A DNA stretch of 60,018 nucleotides from DASUBV01 sp035763085 (GTDB lineage Bacteria > Actinomycetota > Actinomycetes > Streptosporangiales > Streptosporangiaceae). A model generated the notes under the pieces. That model saw nothing but the letters and a program-made list of their open reading frames with translations, was not told the origin of the DNA and searched no databases. Shown here one piece after another: positions 57,691-60,018 of the stretch. The stretch is taken from contig DASUBV010000360.1 in the NCBI GenBank assembly GCA_035763085.1, forward strand, positions 1 through 60,018. Direction: 5' to 3'. The first letter of the stretch is position 1. Each line of letters begins with the position of its first letter. A program made the translations under genes and the position numbers.

Positions 57691-58095
57691 ATGCCGCTTG
57701 ACGAGGATGCCGCCCGGCTGGCCAAGGGCCAGAACCTGGCCACGGTGATCACCGTGCTGCCGGACGGCCAGCCGCACGCCCAGCTGACCTGGATTGACCA
57801 TGACGGCGAGAACATCCTGGTCAACACCGAGCCACAGCGGCAGAAGGCAAAGAACGCGCGCCGCAACCCGAAGATCACCGTCATGATCCACTCGGCCGAT
57901 CCGTGGGACTGGGCCGAGGTGCGCGGGCATCTGGCGCAGACCATCGACGGTGACCGGGCCCGCGCTCACATTGACGAGCTGTCGCGCCGCTACAGCGGGA
58001 CCGACTTCGATGATGCGGTCGGCCCGCACGGCCGGATCATCCTGGTCATCGCCCCGGACAAGGTCGTGACCCCGCGCACCCTCGGCAAGCGCTGA
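57691..58095 (+). CDS. F420-dependent PPOX-class oxidoreductase
   Basis: 134 aa behind AAGAGAGG. ARLAKGQNLATVITVLPDGQ, PHAQLTWIDHDGENILVNTE, RQKAKNARRNPKITVMI and HIDELSRRYSG fit the split-barrel TIGR03618/PPOX-type family common in F420-using actinobacteria. Such proteins reduce unsaturated substrates with F420H2 or bind flavin. Substrate unknown. It appears to be a single gene. Confidence 0.92.
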   Translation: MPLDEDAARLAKGQNLATVITVLPDGQPHAQLTWIDHDGENILVNTEPQRQKAKNARRNPKITVMIHSADPWDWAEVRGHLAQTIDGDRARAHIDELSRRYSGTDFDDAVGPHGRIILVIAPDKVVTPRTLGKR

Positions 58096-58213
58096 CCGGC
58101 CGCCGGCGACCAGCAGCCGCTGGCGCCCGCCGGTTCCCGCCGCCGGCCGCCTGCCGTCACCCAGCAGCGGACGGCGGACGGCGAGCGACGGCAGCCAGCG
58201 GCTGCTGGCGGCG

Positions 58214-58747
58214 TCAGGCCACCGTCGCGTCGTAGCGCTGGCGCAGGCTGGCCCAGCCGTAGTCGTGCGCGCGGCTGCCGGTGACCCGCGGCACGTCCTG
58301 CCCGCCGAGGATGACGGCCAGCACCGCCAGGCACAGGTGCCAGCCAGCTCCGTACATGCCGGCCTCGGCGCGGTCGCCGAAGACGTGCGCGAGGGTCAGC
58401 CGGGACCCGTCCGGTGTCGGTGTCAGCGTCCAGCGCAGCAGGTGCGGGCCCCAGCGGTGCACCAGCTCGCGCGGCGGATCGCAGACCAGCACCTCGGCGT
58501 CATTGGCCGGGTCGCCGGGGTTCTCGGCCGCGGTCGCGGGGCCGGCCGAGGTCAGCGGCCGGTCCGGCACCACCGGCGACCACTTGGCGAGCTCGCCGGG
58601 CTCGGTCAGCTTCGGCCACACGCGCTCCACCGGGTGACGCAGCTCCCGCGTCATCGTCAGCACCCAGCGCCCGTCCTCCTGCGCCAGCGTCGCCGTCGTG
58701 TCGTGCGCGGCGATCTCAGCGGTCACCGGGTCGGTCGTGTTCGTCAT
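58214..58747 (-). CDS. SRPBCC (AHSA1-like) domain protein
   Basis: 177 aa from an ATG at 58747 behind AGGAGGAGG. TMTRELRHPVERVWPKLTEP, GELAKWSPVVP and SRLTLAHVFGDRAEAGMYGAGW are typical of the AHSA1/SRPBCC fold, a hydrophobic-ligand-binding barrel. Its first 32 bases overlap the end of the ArsR gene, a very common pairing. Its role is probably ligand binding or stress response under control of that regulator. Confidence 0.9.
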   Translation of the reverse strand: MTNTTDPVTAEIAAHDTTATLAQEDGRWVLTMTRELRHPVERVWPKLTEPGELAKWSPVVPDRPLTSAGPATAAENPGDPANDAEVLVCDPPRELVHRWGPHLLRWTLTPTPDGSRLTLAHVFGDRAEAGMYGAGWHLCLAVLAVILGGQDVPRVTGSRAHDYGWASLRQRYDATVA

Positions 58748-59051
58748 GTTCCTCCTCCTCATCCAGTACCCGGGCCAGCCGGTCAAGGCTGTCGCGCCAC
58801 AGCTGGTGGTAGGGCGTCACCCAGGCGAGCACATCCGGAAGCGGGTCCGCCGTCAGCTGGTAGATGCGGCGCTTGCCCGCGACCGTGGCCGTGACCGCGC
58901 CCGCCTCGCGCAGCACCTTCAGGTGCTTCGACACCAGCGGCTGCGGCAGCCCGAGGGCGGCAATCAGCCCGCCGACATCACTTCCCGCGCCACGCAGGCG
59001 ATCCAGGATCTGCCGCCGGGTGGGATCGGCGATCAGGGTGAACCCGTCCAT
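58716..59051 (-). CDS. ArsR family regulator
   Basis: 111 aa. FTLIADPTRRQILDRLRGAG, LIAALGLPQPLVSKHLKVLR and GKRRIYQLTADPLPDVLAWV form the winged helix. No cysteine pair is present, so it is not a classical metal sensor. It belongs to the group coupled to SRPBCC proteins. The promoter upstream (TTGACA, 18 bp, CATATT) ends six bases before the ATG, so the mRNA is probably leaderless, and a dyad in it suits autorepression. Confidence 0.93.
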   Translation of the reverse strand: MDGFTLIADPTRRQILDRLRGAGSDVGGLIAALGLPQPLVSKHLKVLREAGAVTATVAGKRRIYQLTADPLPDVLAWVTPYHQLWRDSLDRLARVLDEEEEHDEHDRPGDR

Positions 59052-59057
59052 GGTCCT

Positions 59058-59087
59058 AATATGCTTTTAGGGTCATATGAATGTCAA
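59058..59087 (-). promoter_or_regulatory. Leaderless ArsR promoter with internal dyad
   Basis: On the minus strand, TTGACA (59087-59082), an 18-bp spacer and CATATT (59063-59058) are followed by six bases and the ATG. ATATG (59059-59063) and CATAT (59074-59078) form a 20-bp dyad covering the -10 and the spacer. Confidence 0.6.
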
Positions 59088-59220
59088 GGAATATCATTAA
59101 CGAGCTGGCGAGCCTGGCTCCCGTGCGCCCAGCGAGCCACCTTCCATGCCGGGACCGGCACCCCGCGCGCTGACGGCGACCCGCCCGGCGGGCCGGGGGA
59201 CGGCCCGCCCGGCCGGCCCG

Positions 59221-60018
59221 TCAGCTCGATCCCGGCGCCGTCAGCCAGGACGCGGGCCTGGTCAGCGGCGGCGACAGCCGGGTGGCGTGATCACCCCTGG
59301 CCGCATCCAGCTGGGCCTGCGCCAGGAACAGGCTCCCGGTGATGTCGGCACCGCGGAGGTCGGTGCCCCGCAGGTCGGCCCCGGCCAGGTCGGCGACCCG
59401 CAGGTCGGCGCCGCGGAGGTCGGCGCCGATGAGCCGCGCTCCGCGCAGGCTGGCTCCGCGCAGGTCAGCGCCGCGCAGCCGGCGGCCGATCAGGTCAGCC
59501 CCGGCCAGGTCCGCCCCGCGCAGGCCGCCGCTGCCCGGGGCCTGCTCGCTGGCCCCGGCTAGTTCTCCGGACCGGGCTAGCGCGCTGGCCCGGCTGAGCA
59601 GCCCGGCTGCCTGCTGCCAGTGGCCGGCCAGGTCCAGCGCCAGCAGGTCACCGGGGCCGCCGCGGGCCAGGTTCTCGATCTGCGCCGCAGCCGCCGCCAG
59701 CTCGGCACGCAGCGGCCGGGCCGCCGCCAGGGCCTGCGCCTCACCCAGGTGCCACAGCAGCTCGTGCAGCTGGCGGACGACCCCGAATACCGCGAACATC
59801 TGGTCCGCGAGCTGCGGCGCACCGCGCCAGTCCTGCCCGCCGAAGGTGACCTGGGTGACCTGCTGCCCGGCACCGAAACAGTCGTAGGCGCTGCAGCCGG
59901 AAAACCCGCGCTGCCGCAGTCGGTCGTGGATCGAGCAGCGGAAATCCTGGCTCAGGTTCGGGCATGGCCGGCCCGCAGGCTTGTCAATCGCGAAATCCGC
60001 GGATGCCGAGAAGGCAGG
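59221..60018 (-). CDS. Pentapeptide-repeat protein with Cys-containing N-terminal domain (5' end outside window)
   Basis: The frame is open from the right edge to a stop at 59221, giving at least 265 residues; the ATG at 59799 is internal. The N-terminal part has CPNLSQDFRCSIHDRLRQRG, then FSGCSAYDCFGAGQQVTQ, with four cysteines and a histidine that could bind metal. A helical middle follows (VVRQLHELLWHLGEAQALAA). From about residue 165 there are some ten pentapeptide repeats of A(D/N)LRG type, forming a right-handed beta-helix. Possible DNA mimic or scaffold; function unknown. Confidence 0.87.
   Translation of the reverse strand, partial: PAFSASADFAIDKPAGRPCPNLSQDFRCSIHDRLRQRGFSGCSAYDCFGAGQQVTQVTFGGQDWRGAPQLADQMFAVFGVVRQLHELLWHLGEAQALAAARPLRAELAAAAAQIENLARGGPGDLLALDLAGHWQQAAGLLSRASALARSGELAGASEQAPGSGGLRGADLAGADLIGRRLRGADLRGASLRGARLIGADLRGADLRVADLAGADLRGTDLRGADITGSLFLAQAQLDAARGDHATRLSPPLTRPASWLTAPGSS

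Noticed and set aside
1..60018. Mobile elements, prophage, tRNA or rRNA genes
   Set aside because: No transposase, integrase, phage structural gene, terminal inverted repeats or RNA gene signature was seen.

Overview
The window is very GC-rich DNA with short spacers, many ATGA/GTGA overlaps and frequent GTG starts. It carries several actinobacterial hallmarks: a DUF397 plus XRE/DUF5753 pair, DUF3040 and DUF2332 proteins, adjacent gpgS and folP2, and an F420-type PPOX oxidoreductase. It is best read as chromosome from a filamentous soil actinomycete, perhaps of the Streptosporangiales/Streptosporangiaceae type (inference). I see no tRNA, rRNA, transposase, phage gene or CRISPR array.

Layout. 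Positions 1-7.7 kb hold a partial gene, a WD40 protein with a degenerate trypsin-like domain, a sugar epimerase/dehydrogenase, an MmcQ/YjbR protein, an ABC-2 exporter and an acyltransferase-3/SGNH fusion. From 7.7 to 14.1 kb there are hydrolases flanking a perfect 30-bp inverted repeat, the DUF397/XRE pair, a LigC-type DNA ligase behind a LacI regulator, and an unrecognised protein with an Ala-rich tail. From 14.2 to 20.3 kb lies a leftward catabolic cluster: two SDRs, a SorC-type regulator, a cyclase-family hydrolase, a mannose-6-phosphate-isomerase-like cupin and a type III-fold PLP enzyme. From 20.4 to 26.8 kb there are a DUF2332 protein, a serine hydrolase with an altered SxxK motif, and a three-gene rightward unit (alpha/beta hydrolase, membrane-anchored MurF-like ligase, Ddl-like ATP-grasp ligase).

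From 26.8 to 38.8 kb lies an L-rhamnose/rhamnoside utilisation operon: two ABC permeases, a lipoprotein binding protein, GH78 rhamnosidase, isomerase, kinase and an aldolase-dehydrogenase fusion. An AraC-type regulator diverges from it, with paired direct repeats 21 bp apart between them. From 38.9 to 44.1 kb is a monocarboxylate uptake locus: a LytS/LytTR two-component system, a small membrane protein and a sodium:solute symporter, divergent from a SatP/YaaH acetate transporter. From 44.3 to 47.7 kb are two tandem secreted carboxylesterases that share tracts of identical DNA.

From 47.9 to 60 kb the genes are mostly small or housekeeping-like: GNAT, gpgS-folP2, an extradiol-dioxygenase-like protein, YciI, membrane proteins, a PQQ-propeller protein and a PEBP protein. 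There is also an ArsR-like regulator divergent from a peptide deformylase, with two CTTTGCAAAG palindromes between them. The segment ends with a 59-aa protein, a PPOX oxidoreductase, an ArsR/SRPBCC pair and a Cys-containing pentapeptide-repeat protein that runs off the right edge. Short tandem repeats abut the stop codons of three genes here.

The best candidates for undescribed biology are the 14.2-20.3 kb catabolic cluster, the MurF-like/Ddl-like/hydrolase trio, the regulated deformylase and the stop-codon-adjacent tandem repeats.
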